Assembly (NCBI GenBank): GCA_020846535.1
Contig: JADLDR010000009.1
Coordinates: 1-53,249 of the forward strand
Length of the DNA stretch: 53,249 bases
Source of the DNA: Armatimonadota bacterium
GTDB taxonomy: Bacteria > Armatimonadota > JADLDR01
Direction of reading: 5' to 3'
A program made the position numbers and the translations under genes. The notes below the pieces were generated by a model. That model ran no database searches. It was given only the letters and a program-made list of their open reading frames with translations, and was not told the origin of the DNA. How positions within the stretch are numbered: the stretch's first letter is position 1; each line of letters starts with the position of its first letter. Positions 33,852 to 46,693 of this stretch are shown here, piece by piece.

Positions 33852-34817
33852 TCAAATGGAAAGGATTTCCGCCAAATCCAGAAAACGCCGGTCGGTATCG
33901 AAGGGGGCGGTCCAGGCATATTCCAGATCGTTCACAGTGACATGATGGCCGCTGACGCCGACCATTTTGCCGCTCTGCCCCTGCATCAGCAGATTCACGG
34001 CTGCCGACCCCAGCTGAGAAGCCAGCACCCGATCCAGGGAGGCGGGAGAGCCGCCGCGCTGGACGTGGCCCAGCACAGTCACACGGGTCTGATAGCCGGT
34101 CCCTTTTTCGATCTCGGCGGCCACCTGCTCTCCTCTGGCGGCCCCTTCCGCCACCACGATGATGCAGGATTTCTTCCCGCGCTGCCCCCCGGCAATGATC
34201 TTCTGATTTACTTTCTCTATGCTGTAGGGCAGTTCGGGAATAAGGATCGCCTCCGCCCCGCCCGCCAGCCCGACCTCCAGGGCAATCGCGCCCCTGGCCC
34301 TGCCCATCACCTCCACCACGAAGATGCGTTCGTGAGAGTGGGCCGTGTCCCGAATTTTGTCGATAGCGTCCAGGGCCGTATTGACCGCGGTGCTGAACCC
34401 GATGGTGCAATCGGTCCCGGCGATATCGTTATCGATAGAGCCGGGGACACCGATTGTCGGCACACTCCATTTTTCGGAAAGGACTTTGGCCCCGCGGTAG
34501 GAACCGTCCCCGCCGATCACCACCAGGCCCTCGATGCCGTGTCGCGCCAGGGTGTCGCTGGCTTTTCGCTGCCCGTCCTCGGTCATAAACTCCTGGCTGC
34601 GGGCCGTCAGAAGGATCGTTCCCCCGCGGTTGATGATCCCGCTGACCGATTCGACCGGCAAGGGGCGGACATCGCCCTCGATCAAGCCCTGGTAGCCCCG
34701 CCGTATCCCGCAGGCTTCGGCTCCGTGATAGATGGCCGTCCGGACGACCGCCCGGATCGCGGCATTCATGCCGGGAGCGTCTCCCCCGCTGGTAAGCACT
34801 CCGATTCGTTTGAGCAA
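33852..34817 (-). CDS. pfkA: ATP-dependent 6-phosphofructokinase
   Basis: This 321-residue enzyme makes fructose 1,6-bisphosphate from fructose 6-phosphate. Motifs are GVLTSGGDAPGMNA (residues 6-19), GGDGS (102-106) and PGSIDND (125-131). Gly in GGDGS and in PGSIDND indicates ATP rather than pyrophosphate as donor. The length is that of the allosteric bacterial type. The start appears to be TTG at 34817 with AAAGGA upstream. It follows a fructokinase-like gene, so the pair can take fructose into glycolysis. Confidence 0.96.
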   Translation of the reverse strand: MLKRIGVLTSGGDAPGMNAAIRAVVRTAIYHGAEACGIRRGYQGLIEGDVRPLPVESVSGIINRGGTILLTARSQEFMTEDGQRKASDTLARHGIEGLVVIGGDGSYRGAKVLSEKWSVPTIGVPGSIDNDIAGTDCTIGFSTAVNTALDAIDKIRDTAHSHERIFVVEVMGRARGAIALEVGLAGGAEAILIPELPYSIEKVNQKIIAGGQRGKKSCIIVVAEGAARGEQVAAEIEKGTGYQTRVTVLGHVQRGGSPASLDRVLASQLGSAAVNLLMQGQSGKMVGVSGHHVTVNDLEYAWTAPFDTDRRFLDLAEILSI

Positions 34818-34874
34818 AGAGAACCTGTCCTTTGAATGTATGATTTTCAGCCCGAATCCGGGTTTATTTCACGC

Positions 34875-35837
34875 TTACGCCAGAAACCTCGCCACTTCAT
34901 CGGCGGTCGGGAGGGCCGGGATAGCGCCCTTGCGGGTGGTTGCGAGAGCGCCGACTGCGTTTGCGTAGCGGCAGGTCGTGTCCAGAGCGGAGGCGTCCAA
35001 GTCGTCGAGGTGGCGGTGCGCTTCGCCCCGGAGGAGGCCGGTCAGCAGCCCGGCGACGAAGCCGTCTCCCGCGCCGGTGGTATCGACGGTGTTCACCTCA
35101 AATCCTTTGACGGCTCCCGAAGCCTGCTTGTTCCGGTAAAAGCATCCGGCTTCTCCCAGGGTGGCGACGGCAATCTTTGCGCCCATATCCAGAAGCTGCT
35201 CCGTTCCCTTTTCCGCATCCTGACTGCCGAAAAGGAATTCCAGCTCGACTTCGCTGACCTTGACGATATCGGCCAGGGGAAGAGAGACCAGGATTTCCTG
35301 TCGGGCCTGTTCTTCGGAGGGCCAGAGGGGAAGGCGCAGGTTCGGATCGTAAGAAACGATCAGCCCGGCCTCTTTAGCAACATCAAGAGCCTTCAGGGTG
35401 GCGGAACGGCTCGGCTCCGTGATGAGGGTGATGGATCCGAACTGAAAAATTTTGGCCCGGCGGATCGCTTCCGGGTCGACCTCATCCGGGGAGAGGCGCA
35501 TATCCGCGCTGGGGTTCCTGAAGAAAATGAAATCTCGCTCGCCGCTGCCGGTCAGGGAGACAAAGGACAGGCCGGTCCTTGCTTCCCGGTCGAAGCGCAT
35601 GGGCGACGTATCCACCCCTGCGCTCCTAAAGGTCCGCTCCAGGTAGTGCCCGAAAGGGTCTTCCCCCACCTTTCCCATAAAGGCAACCGGCACGCCGAGC
35701 CGGGCCAACCCGACCGAAACGTTCGCGGGCGCGCCCCCCGCCGCCTTCAGAAATCCCGGAGATTCGATCAAAGACACCCCGGATTCCATCGAAACGAAAT
35801 CGATCAACGCTTCGCCCAGGCAGAAGACATCGGCCAT
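34875..35837 (-). CDS. PfkB-family sugar kinase, probable fructokinase
   Basis: This 320-residue ribokinase-fold enzyme has the N-terminal GGAPANVSVGLARLG motif and the C-terminal anion-hole signature TTGAGDGF, whose Asp is the catalytic base. CLGEALIDFV and SLTGSGERDFIFFRNPSAD are typical of fructokinases. GGAG precedes the ATG at 35837. It lies just before pfkA on the same strand with 57 nt between, which supports a fructose-to-FBP pathway. Other PfkB substrates such as 2-keto-3-deoxygluconate cannot be ruled out. Confidence 0.88.
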   Translation of the reverse strand: MADVFCLGEALIDFVSMESGVSLIESPGFLKAAGGAPANVSVGLARLGVPVAFMGKVGEDPFGHYLERTFRSAGVDTSPMRFDREARTGLSFVSLTGSGERDFIFFRNPSADMRLSPDEVDPEAIRRAKIFQFGSITLITEPSRSATLKALDVAKEAGLIVSYDPNLRLPLWPSEEQARQEILVSLPLADIVKVSEVELEFLFGSQDAEKGTEQLLDMGAKIAVATLGEAGCFYRNKQASGAVKGFEVNTVDTTGAGDGFVAGLLTGLLRGEAHRHLDDLDASALDTTCRYANAVGALATTRKGAIPALPTADEVARFLA

Positions 35838-35849
35838 TTGATTTTTCTC

Positions 35850-35985
35850 CGTGGGTGGGGCAACCGCCCCCCGGCCCCTCGCCGGGCATCGGCGGGGGGA
35901 GCAGATTGTGCGTTTATTTGGTAGATTTCCAGCAGAACGCAGGCAGCCAGCCCCTCTGAGCGAGGGGGCCGGGGGATCTGCTTAA
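35850..35985. repeat. GC-rich dispersed repeat with inverted ends (copy 1)
   Basis: The left end CCCCCCGGCCCCTCGCC and right end GCGAGGGGGCCGGGGG are inverted copies. The middle has GGCGGGGGGAGCAGATTGTG, which closely matches GGCGGGGGAGTAGACTGTG in copy 2 near 41560. It lies between hpf and the fructokinase gene and has no coding potential. It may be a MITE or REP-type sequence. Confidence 0.6.
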
Positions 35986-35993
35986 CCATCCCC

Positions 35994-36521
35994 CTACACT
36001 TCCGCTACGATCAAGGCGTAGTTGCCGTCGTTGCGTTTGTAGATAACGTTAACCTGCTCGTTTTCGGAGTTGAGAAAGACGTAGAAGTTGTGGTTCAGGA
36101 GTTCCATCTGCATGGCGGCTTCCTCGACAGGCATGGGTTTGAGCTGGAACTGCTTGGTGCGGACGATGCGGGGCATCTCGTCCTCTTCGCTCTCATAGAT
36201 GGCTCCCTCCGGCCATTCGTCCCGCGGCTGGTGCGAACGCTCGATGAGCTTGCCTTTGAACCGCTTGACCTGGCTCTCCAGCTTTTCCACCACCTGATCG
36301 ATGGAGGCGTACATGTCGCCGGTTTTTTCCTCGCCCCTCAGCACAACGCCGTCACCTTCCAGCGTCACCTCCACGATATGCAGCCCCCGCTGCACGCTCT
36401 GGGTCACATGGGCCGCTTTGATATTTTTGAAGTACCGGTCCAGCCGCTGGAGCTTTTTATCCGCATATTCTCTCAGGGCTTCGGTTACCTGAACGTTTTT
36501 GCCTTTCACCGTTACTTGCAT
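35994..36521 (-). CDS. hpf: Ribosome hibernation promoting factor, long form
   Basis: This 175-residue protein matches the long HPF/YvyD class. The N-terminal domain (about 1-100) contains MQVTVKGKNVQVTEALREYA and binds the 30S subunit. The C-terminal domain (about 118-175) contains IVRTKQFQLKPMPVEEAAMQ and NHNFYVFLN, and drives 100S dimer formation. A variable charged linker joins them. AAAGGGAT precedes the ATG at 36521. It lies downstream of ispD-ispF. It is expected in stationary or stressed cells, but no control site is visible. Confidence 0.95.
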   Translation of the reverse strand: MQVTVKGKNVQVTEALREYADKKLQRLDRYFKNIKAAHVTQSVQRGLHIVEVTLEGDGVVLRGEEKTGDMYASIDQVVEKLESQVKRFKGKLIERSHQPRDEWPEGAIYESEEDEMPRIVRTKQFQLKPMPVEEAAMQMELLNHNFYVFLNSENEQVNVIYKRNDGNYALIVAEV

Positions 36522-36553
36522 GGTCGGGATCCCTTTCTATCGGTCGTAAATGG

Positions 36554-37036
36554 TTACTTTTCTTGTTCCACTATCAGGGCCACGGCGTAACAGGCTATTC
36601 CTTCGCCGGAGCCGATGCTGCCCAGGCCCTCATTGGTGGTGGCTTTCAGGCCGATGCGGGAGGGCGGAAGGCCGAGGGCGCGGGCGATGTTGGCCTTCAT
36701 TTCATCGATGTAGGGGGCGATCCGAGGGCGTTCGGCGATGAGGACGATATCGATATTTCCGACCTGCCAGGATCCGGCGGACAGGGTTTCGCCCACCCTT
36801 TCGAGCAGAAGCAGGCTGGAGATGCCTTTATACCGGAGGTCGCTGTCGGGGAAGTAGTGGCCGATATCGCCCAGCCCGGCGGCTCCCAGGAGGGCATCGC
36901 AGACCGCATGAAGGAGAACATCGGCATCCGAATGGCCCAGCAACCCTTTTTCATGGGAAATGCCCACCCCGCCCAGCACCAGGTCTCTTCCTGCGACCAG
37001 GCGGTGGATATCGTAGCCGATACCGATCCGCATCAT
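36554..37036 (-). CDS. ispF: 2-C-methyl-D-erythritol 2,4-cyclodiphosphate synthase
   Basis: This 160-residue enzyme forms the cyclic diphosphate in the MEP isoprenoid pathway. It has the zinc site D-x-H in GIGYDIHRL (Asp9, His11) and the second His in GLLGHSDADVLLHA, plus KATTNEGLGSIGSGEGI near the end. The length is standard and a trimer is expected. It follows ispD by only 4 nt, so the two are co-translated. An in-frame second ATG lies one codon later. Confidence 0.96.
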   Translation of the reverse strand: MMRIGIGYDIHRLVAGRDLVLGGVGISHEKGLLGHSDADVLLHAVCDALLGAAGLGDIGHYFPDSDLRYKGISSLLLLERVGETLSAGSWQVGNIDIVLIAERPRIAPYIDEMKANIARALGLPPSRIGLKATTNEGLGSIGSGEGIACYAVALIVEQEK

Positions 37037-37040
37037 GGCC

Positions 37041-37739
37041 TTACGGCCCCGGCCAGCGGCGCTGGAGGAGCATTTCGGCGATCCACAGGTCTTCGGGCCG
37101 CGTCACCTTGATATTGTCCGGCGGCCCCTCCACCACGGCCACCGGACGGTCCATCCGCTCCACCAGGGAAGCGTCATCCGTTCCGACATAACCTTCGGTT
37201 CGGGCCTTTTCGAAGGCTTCCAGGAGAATCTCACGGTCGAATACCTGGGGCGTCTGTGCGCGCATGAGCGATTTGCGAGGAAGGGTTTCGGATACGAAGC
37301 GCCCTTCGGCGATGCGCTTGACCGTATCGGTTTCCGGAACGGCGGCAATAGCAGCCCCCCAGTCCTCGGCGGCCTCCAGGACGGCCTCGATGAGTCCCGG
37401 AGTGACCAGGGGACGCGCTCCGTCGTGGATCACCACCCATTGAACCGTTTGCGGCATGGCCTTCAGCCCGGCCCACACCGATTCCTGCCGTTCCGCCCCG
37501 CCGTCGATGATGGCCGTCACCTTCTGGCAATGGTGGCGGGACACCAGGGCCTCCACAGCGTCCCGGTCGTGCGGGTTGACGACCAGAACGATGCTGTCCA
37601 CCGATTCGCACTCATCGAAGGCGCGCAGGGTATGGCAGATGACGGGCTGGCCGCAAAGCGGGGCAAGGATCTTGCTGTCGGTGTTACCGAATCTTTTTCC
37701 TTGCCCGGCTGCTGGAATAAGTGCGGATGTTCCGGTCAA
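37041..37739 (-). CDS. ispD: 2-C-methyl-D-erythritol 4-phosphate cytidylyltransferase
   Basis: This 232-residue enzyme joins CTP and methylerythritol phosphate in the MEP pathway. It has the nucleotide-binding motif ALIPAAGQGKRFG, the middle motif VIHDGARPLV and the MRAQTPQVF segment. I chose TTG at 37739, which has GAGGA about 11 nt upstream and gives the normal distance to the GQGKRFG motif; an ATG at 37781 would add an unlikely basic leader. The gene overlaps the end of the PIN/TRAM gene by 56 nt. Confidence 0.93.
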   Translation of the reverse strand: MTGTSALIPAAGQGKRFGNTDSKILAPLCGQPVICHTLRAFDECESVDSIVLVVNPHDRDAVEALVSRHHCQKVTAIIDGGAERQESVWAGLKAMPQTVQWVVIHDGARPLVTPGLIEAVLEAAEDWGAAIAAVPETDTVKRIAEGRFVSETLPRKSLMRAQTPQVFDREILLEAFEKARTEGYVGTDDASLVERMDRPVAVVEGPPDNIKVTRPEDLWIAEMLLQRRWPGP

Positions 37740-38826
37740 TGATATCGTCTTCCTCTTCCTGATAGGCTTTGATATTGGCAAAAATCATTTTCCCGGCGAC
37801 CGTTTGCAGAACACTGGTCACCACCACATCGATGGTTTCCCCGATGTGGCGCTTGGCGCTCTCGACCACCACCATCGTGCCGTCCTCCAGGTAGGCGATG
37901 CCCTGGTTCATCTCTTTGCCTTCCTTGAGGATAGAAACCGCCATCTCCTCGCCTGGCAGGACGACGGGTTTGAGGGCGTTCGCCAGTTCGTTCACATTCA
38001 GCACAGGAACTCCCTGAAGCTCGGCCACCTTGTTCAAATTGTAATCATTGGTGATGATCACCCCGTCCAGATCCTTTGCCATGAAGACCAGGCGGGCATC
38101 GACCTCCTGGGGATCGTCCGGGTTGACCTTCGGGGAGGGGCGGATTTCGAGTTTCAGCTCTTTCTGCATCTGGTTCAGGATATCGAGGCCCCGCCGCCCG
38201 CGGTTGCGCTTCAGGCTGTCGCTGGAGTCGGCGATGTGCTGGAGTTCCTCCAGCACGAAGCCCGGGACATAGATCGGCCCTTCGACAAATCCCGTCTGGC
38301 AGACATCGGCGATCCGGCCATCGATGATCACATTGGTGTCCAGAAGCTTGCATTTCTGGAGATGCACTTCTTCCCTGTTCGGAGCCCCGCTCCAGGAGTT
38401 GAAAAAGAGGTCATCCTTCATGCTCAGGATCGTGTTGACGCTGATATAAATGAGCGCCACCCCGACCGCGAAGATCAGCACCGGCCCCAGTGTTATGTTG
38501 GAAAGGAACAGATAGACCAGCGCCGTCAGCACCAGGCCGATGATGACCCCGATGATCAGAGCCAGCTTGTCCGCCGTGGGCAGTTGCTCCAGGCCCATTC
38601 CCATGCGCGTGATGAAGCGCACCATATGCCCGGATATCATCCAGAACAGCAGGCCCGTCAGCGCGCTCCAGGCCAGCAAAACACCGATCAGCAGCACCTT
38701 GTTTTCGGTTCCGATAGCCTGCTTCACGGACGGGTAGTCGATATACCATTCTCCCAACTGCTTGCCGACGATAGCCCCGACAATGGTGAAGGTAAAAACG
38801 AAAAGCAATTTAAGTGTTTTCAGCAT
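37684..38826 (-). CDS. Membrane PIN and TRAM domain protein, YacL-like
   Basis: This 380-residue protein has four membrane helices (about residues 5-22, 43-64, 87-108, 112-134), then a PIN nuclease-like domain starting KLLDTNVIIDGRIADV (Asp163 is the first acidic site), with DARLVFMAKDLDGVIITNDYNL carrying further acids, and a C-terminal TRAM RNA-binding domain. YacL proteins sit before ispD-ispF in many bacteria, as here. The role is thought to be RNA binding or cleavage at the membrane, but the substrate is unknown. Confidence 0.92.
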   Translation of the reverse strand: MLKTLKLLFVFTFTIVGAIVGKQLGEWYIDYPSVKQAIGTENKVLLIGVLLAWSALTGLLFWMISGHMVRFITRMGMGLEQLPTADKLALIIGVIIGLVLTALVYLFLSNITLGPVLIFAVGVALIYISVNTILSMKDDLFFNSWSGAPNREEVHLQKCKLLDTNVIIDGRIADVCQTGFVEGPIYVPGFVLEELQHIADSSDSLKRNRGRRGLDILNQMQKELKLEIRPSPKVNPDDPQEVDARLVFMAKDLDGVIITNDYNLNKVAELQGVPVLNVNELANALKPVVLPGEEMAVSILKEGKEMNQGIAYLEDGTMVVVESAKRHIGETIDVVVTSVLQTVAGKMIFANIKAYQEEEDDIIDRNIRTYSSSRARKKIR

Positions 38827-38844
38827 CCTTAATCCTGGCCCCCT

Positions 38845-39945
38845 TTATCGGTCAACCTCTCCCAGCACAATGTCGATGCTTCCCAGGATCGCTACAACGT
38901 CGGCCACTTTCCATCCTTTGATCATGTGAGCGATCACGCCGAGATTCACGAAAGAAGGCCCGCGCCATTTGAGCCGGTAAGGGCTGGAGGACCCGTCGCT
39001 GATGATATAGCAGCCCAGATCGCCGCGGGAGGATTCCACACGGGCATAGGCTTCACCGGCAGCCGGACGAATGGTCTTGGGCACTTTCGTCATGATCTCT
39101 CCGTCGGGTATCATGTCCAGGGCTTGCTCTACAATCTTGAGGCTCTCACGCACCTCGTCCACGCGAACCCGATACCGGGCGAAGCAGTCACCTTCGGGAC
39201 AAGTGACGACTTTGAAATCGAAACGGTCATAAACCGAGTAGGAATCGTCTTTCCTGACATCCATAGGCACGCCCGAAGCGCGCAACGGCGGGCCGCTCAC
39301 TCCATAACTGACGGCTTCCTCCGGGGCAAGCACTCCAACCTGCTGGGTGCGGGCCAGAAAAATCTTGTTGAAAGTCAGCAGTTCATCGTTTTCGTCGAGG
39401 GTGCGGGGCAGTTCCTTGACGAACTGCCGGGTCGTCTCGACAAATCCGGGGGGCAGGTCGGCGCTCAGGCCGCCGATCCTGAAGTAGCTATAGGTCAGCC
39501 TGGCCCCGCAGAGCATCTCGAAGAGATCGAGTATTTTTTCCCGCTCGCGGAAGCAGTAGAGAAAGGGGGTGCTGGCCCCCACATCCAGCCCGAAGGTTCC
39601 GATAAAGAGCAAGTGGCTGGCGATACGGTTCAGCTCGCAGCAGACCACCCGGATGAACTCGGCCCGCTCGGTGGGAACCAGACCGAGAAGTTTTTCCACC
39701 GCCTGCACGTAGACCATGTTGTTCATCATGGCGGTGATGTAATCCAGCCGGTCGGTCAGGGTGATGAATTGAACATAGTTCCTCAGTTCCGCCAGCTTTT
39801 CCGTTCCGCGGTGCAGATAGCCGATATCGGGAACGGCCTCCACCACCACCTCCCCGTCCAGCGTCAGCATCAGCCGGAGGACGCCGTGGGTACTCGGGTG
39901 CTGCGGCCCCATGTTAAGCTGAATCTCTTCGCTCTTGAGATGCAT
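38845..39945 (-). CDS. nuoD: NADH-quinone oxidoreductase subunit D
   Basis: This 366-residue subunit belongs to the peripheral arm of respiratory complex I, next to the quinone site. It has LNMGPQHPSTHGVLRL near the start and the quinone-site His in that segment, then GYLHRGTEKL, and ends with DIVLGEVDR, the usual NuoD terminus. AAGGAG precedes the ATG at 39945. It is a separate protein, not a NuoCD fusion. A 100-nt gap (39946-40045) separates it from nuoC and holds nothing I can identify. Confidence 0.96.
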   Translation of the reverse strand: MHLKSEEIQLNMGPQHPSTHGVLRLMLTLDGEVVVEAVPDIGYLHRGTEKLAELRNYVQFITLTDRLDYITAMMNNMVYVQAVEKLLGLVPTERAEFIRVVCCELNRIASHLLFIGTFGLDVGASTPFLYCFREREKILDLFEMLCGARLTYSYFRIGGLSADLPPGFVETTRQFVKELPRTLDENDELLTFNKIFLARTQQVGVLAPEEAVSYGVSGPPLRASGVPMDVRKDDSYSVYDRFDFKVVTCPEGDCFARYRVRVDEVRESLKIVEQALDMIPDGEIMTKVPKTIRPAAGEAYARVESSRGDLGCYIISDGSSSPYRLKWRGPSFVNLGVIAHMIKGWKVADVVAILGSIDIVLGEVDR

Positions 39946-40045
39946 CTCTCCTTCTTTCCTTTCGGGCAACAGGCCGCTTCGAGGGTGCGCGAAACAGCCG
40001 GCGCTCCCGCTGAGGCAGCGGAGGGCAGCCACAAGCCCGATTCCA

Positions 40046-40513
40046 CTACAGCCCGTGCCAGTCCAGTTCCACGTAGTCCTTTCGCAGCGGGTAACCCTCC
40101 CAGTCTTCCGGAAGGAGGATACGGCGCAGGTCGGGATGGCCTTCGAAGACCACGCCGAACAGATCGTAGATTTCCCGCTCCTGCCAGTCAGCGGCCTTCC
40201 AGACAGAAACACAGGAAGGCATCTTCGGGTCGTCCCGCGAAACGTTTACCTTCAGGGTCACGTAGTTCCGGTGATCGATGGAATAGAGATGGTAGACCGC
40301 CTGCAAACGGTCTTTCCAGTCCACCCCGGAGAGACACATTAAATAATTAAACCGGAAAGCGGGATTCTCCTTCAAGGCAGCGCAAATCTCCGCAATCCGC
40401 TCCGGTTTGACCTGGAGGGTCAGCACCTCGCGGATGCTGGCCGCTTCTTCGATTTCATCCGGAAACTGCTGGCGGAGCGCCGCTTCGATTTGTTCCGAGT
40501 CGTTGGTTCGCAT
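40046..40513 (-). CDS. nuoC: NADH-quinone oxidoreductase subunit C
   Basis: This 155-residue subunit of the complex I peripheral arm has the family stretch YHLYSIDHRNYVTLKV and the signature ADWQEREIYDLFGVVFEGHP followed by RRILLPEDWEGYPLRKDY. The start is ATG at 40513 behind a G-rich site. It lies 80 nt after nuoB and 100 nt before nuoD, wider spacing than in the nuoAB pair. Confidence 0.95.
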   Translation of the reverse strand: MRTNDSEQIEAALRQQFPDEIEEAASIREVLTLQVKPERIAEICAALKENPAFRFNYLMCLSGVDWKDRLQAVYHLYSIDHRNYVTLKVNVSRDDPKMPSCVSVWKAADWQEREIYDLFGVVFEGHPDLRRILLPEDWEGYPLRKDYVELDWHGL

Positions 40514-40593
40514 CGCTACCCCCCACAGAAAAGAAAAGCCGTCCTCCTGTACAGTTTCCTGCGCTGGAGTACGGCTGCCTCGCTCTCCCGGTC

Positions 40594-41087
<494 letters not shown>

Positions 41088-41097
<10 letters not shown>

Positions 41098-41480
41098 CGC
41101 AGCACTCCTTTTCTCCAGGCGTATAGCCAGCCGACCACCAGAATAATCAGGAAGATGAGCATCTCAACGAAGGCAAAAAGGCCCAGACCCATCTGTTTCA
41201 AATGGATGAGGTTGAAGGCCCAGGGCACGATAAAAACGGTTTCGATATCGAAAATGACGAACATCAAAGCGAAAATGTAATACCCCACCCGGAACTGCTT
41301 CCAGGCCTGTCCTATCGGCTCTTCACCGCACTCATAGGTGGCGGTATTCGTCTTGATCCGGTTTCGGCGCACTATATGGGACACCCATGCCGCCAGCACG
41401 AGCGTCACCACCGCAAAACCGATCCCGACAATGGCGAAAATCGCCACCCAGACATAATCTTGAAGGACGCCGTACTGCAT
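41088..41480 (-). CDS. nuoA: NADH-quinone oxidoreductase subunit A
   Basis: This 130-residue membrane subunit has three helices (about 10-33, 68-88, 97-118) and the family loop [12 protein letters not shown] with the conserved Cys. AGGAGG precedes the ATG at 41480. It is the first of four nuo genes in this window; nuoE to nuoN are not present. A GC-rich repeat lies upstream, between it and atpC, with no clear promoter. Confidence 0.96.
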
Positions 41481-41511
41481 ATATGCCTCCTGGGGGCTTG
41501 AAATAACGCAA

Positions 41512-41645
41512 CCGCCCCCTTAAGAGCCGACCGCCCTCCAGCCCCCCTGCCGAAGCCCGGCGGGGGAGTAGACTGTGGGTACTTTGCTCAATCTCCCAAG
41601 AGCCCGCACCGTCCCCCTCTTAGCAAGAGGGCTGGGGGGTGCTTT
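41512..41645. repeat. GC-rich dispersed repeat with inverted ends (copy 2)
   Basis: The left part CCCTCCAGCCCCCCTGCCG and the right part AAGAGGGCTGGGGGG are inverted copies. The inner GGCGGGGGAGTAGACTGTG corresponds to GGCGGGGGGAGCAGATTGTG in copy 1 at 35850-35985. It lies between atpC and nuoA and codes for nothing visible. Confidence 0.6.
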
Positions 41646-41679
41646 CTCCTATATCAACCCCCGGGCGATCTTGACCAAC

Positions 41680-42099
41680 TTACCGCCCGACGCTGTCCCC
41701 GCCCGCCACGCTGAGCCGGTTGAGGGCACGGGAGAGGGAGGCGCGGGCGCGGTCGAGGTCAACATCGGATTCGTGGGAAGAGAGGCGCTGCCGGGCGCGG
41801 GCGCGGGCGGCCTCGGCGCGGGCGACATCGATTTCGACGGCTCTCTCCGCACTGTCGGCCAGGATGATGGCCTTGTTGTTGGCAACCTCCATAAAGCCGC
41901 TGTCGATGGCGAGGAACTCCACCTTGCCCCCGGGGTGGGTTATTTTCACCTGCCCCACCGCCAGTTCCGCGACCATCGGAGCGTGACGGGCCATAACACC
42001 CAGATAGCCCTCCACGCCCGGAACCATCACGGCCTCGATCTCCTCGCCGAAGACGCGGCGCTCCGGGGTCACGATTTCGAGCATAAAGGTTCCGGCCAT
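41680..42099 (-). CDS. atpC: ATP synthase epsilon subunit
   Basis: This 139-residue subunit of the F1 central stalk has an N-terminal beta-sandwich (about 1-85, with VPGVEGYLGVMARHAPM) and a C-terminal two-helix hairpin (about 88-132), the part that can inhibit ATP hydrolysis. It starts 1 nt after the atpD stop. Length and order in the operon are standard. Confidence 0.95.
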   Translation of the reverse strand: MAGTFMLEIVTPERRVFGEEIEAVMVPGVEGYLGVMARHAPMVAELAVGQVKITHPGGKVEFLAIDSGFMEVANNKAIILADSAERAVEIDVARAEAARARARQRLSSHESDVDLDRARASLSRALNRLSVAGGDSVGR

Positions 42100-42100
42100 G

Positions 42101-44385
<2,285 letters not shown>

Positions 44386-44422
44386 GGGATAAGTGTCCTC
44401 TCGGAAGGGACAATGCCCCTAC

Positions 44423-45160
44423 TTATAAGTTTAGTCGATTCGCCCCGGTTTTGGCAACCAGATTGTTGGCTCTCAACAGGGCGTCGATGGAGGCCCCGCA
44501 GTCGGCCCACCAGCCTTCCAGGATGTTGAAGGTCACCTCGCCGCGCTCGATGTAAGCGTTATTGACATCGGTGATCTCCAGTTCCCCGCGACCGGAGGGC
44601 TTGAGGGTTTTGGCGATCTCGAAAACGCGGGCGTCGTACATATAGATGCCCAGCACGGCAAACCGGGATTTCGGGGCTTTCGGTTTCTCCTCGATACGGA
44701 GGATATGTTCTCCTTCGATCTCCGGCACGCCGTAGTTCTCCGGGTCGTCCACCTCTTTTAGCAGAATCTTCGCCCCGCATTCCTGGGCCTCGAACTCCCG
44801 CGCCGCCTGGCAGATATTGCCTTCGATCACATTATCGCCCAAAAAGACGACCACCTTCTCTCCGTCCACGAAATGCTCGGCCAGGGAGAGGGCTTCGGCG
44901 ATGCCTCCGGCCCGCTCCTGGTAGGTATAATTGAGATGCTTCAGGCCGAACTCGCGCCCGTTCCCCAGGAGCCTCAAAAAATCACCTGCGTTATTCCCGC
45001 CGGTGACGATGAGAATATCTTCCACGCCCGCATTGACAAGCGCCTCGACAGGATAGAAGACCATCGGCTTGTCGTAGACCGGCAGCAGGTGCTTGTTAGT
45101 GATGCGGGTCAGGGGGTGGAGCCGGGTGGCATGCCCCCCTGCCAGGATCACACCTTTCAT
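44423..45160 (-). CDS. Sugar-1-phosphate nucleotidyltransferase (RmlA/RfbA-like) inside the atp operon
   Basis: This 245-residue protein is a glucose-1-phosphate thymidylyltransferase-type enzyme: MKGVILAGGHATRLHPLT, NKHLLPVYDKPM, FLGDNVIEG and EEKPKAPKSRFAVLGIYMYD. The glycine loop reads GGHATRL where many members have GG-x-GTRL. The length fits the short form without a C-terminal extension. It lies between atpA (3 nt before) and atpG (37 nt after) on the same strand, so it is almost surely co-transcribed. It could supply dTDP-sugars to the polysaccharide locus elsewhere in the window. The exact nucleotide is not proven. Confidence 0.9.
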   Translation of the reverse strand: MKGVILAGGHATRLHPLTRITNKHLLPVYDKPMVFYPVEALVNAGVEDILIVTGGNNAGDFLRLLGNGREFGLKHLNYTYQERAGGIAEALSLAEHFVDGEKVVVFLGDNVIEGNICQAAREFEAQECGAKILLKEVDDPENYGVPEIEGEHILRIEEKPKAPKSRFAVLGIYMYDARVFEIAKTLKPSGRGELEITDVNNAYIERGEVTFNILEGWWADCGASIDALLRANNLVAKTGANRLNL

Positions 45161-45163
45161 GAA

Positions 45164-46684
<1,521 letters not shown>

Positions 46685-46693
46685 ATTACCCCT

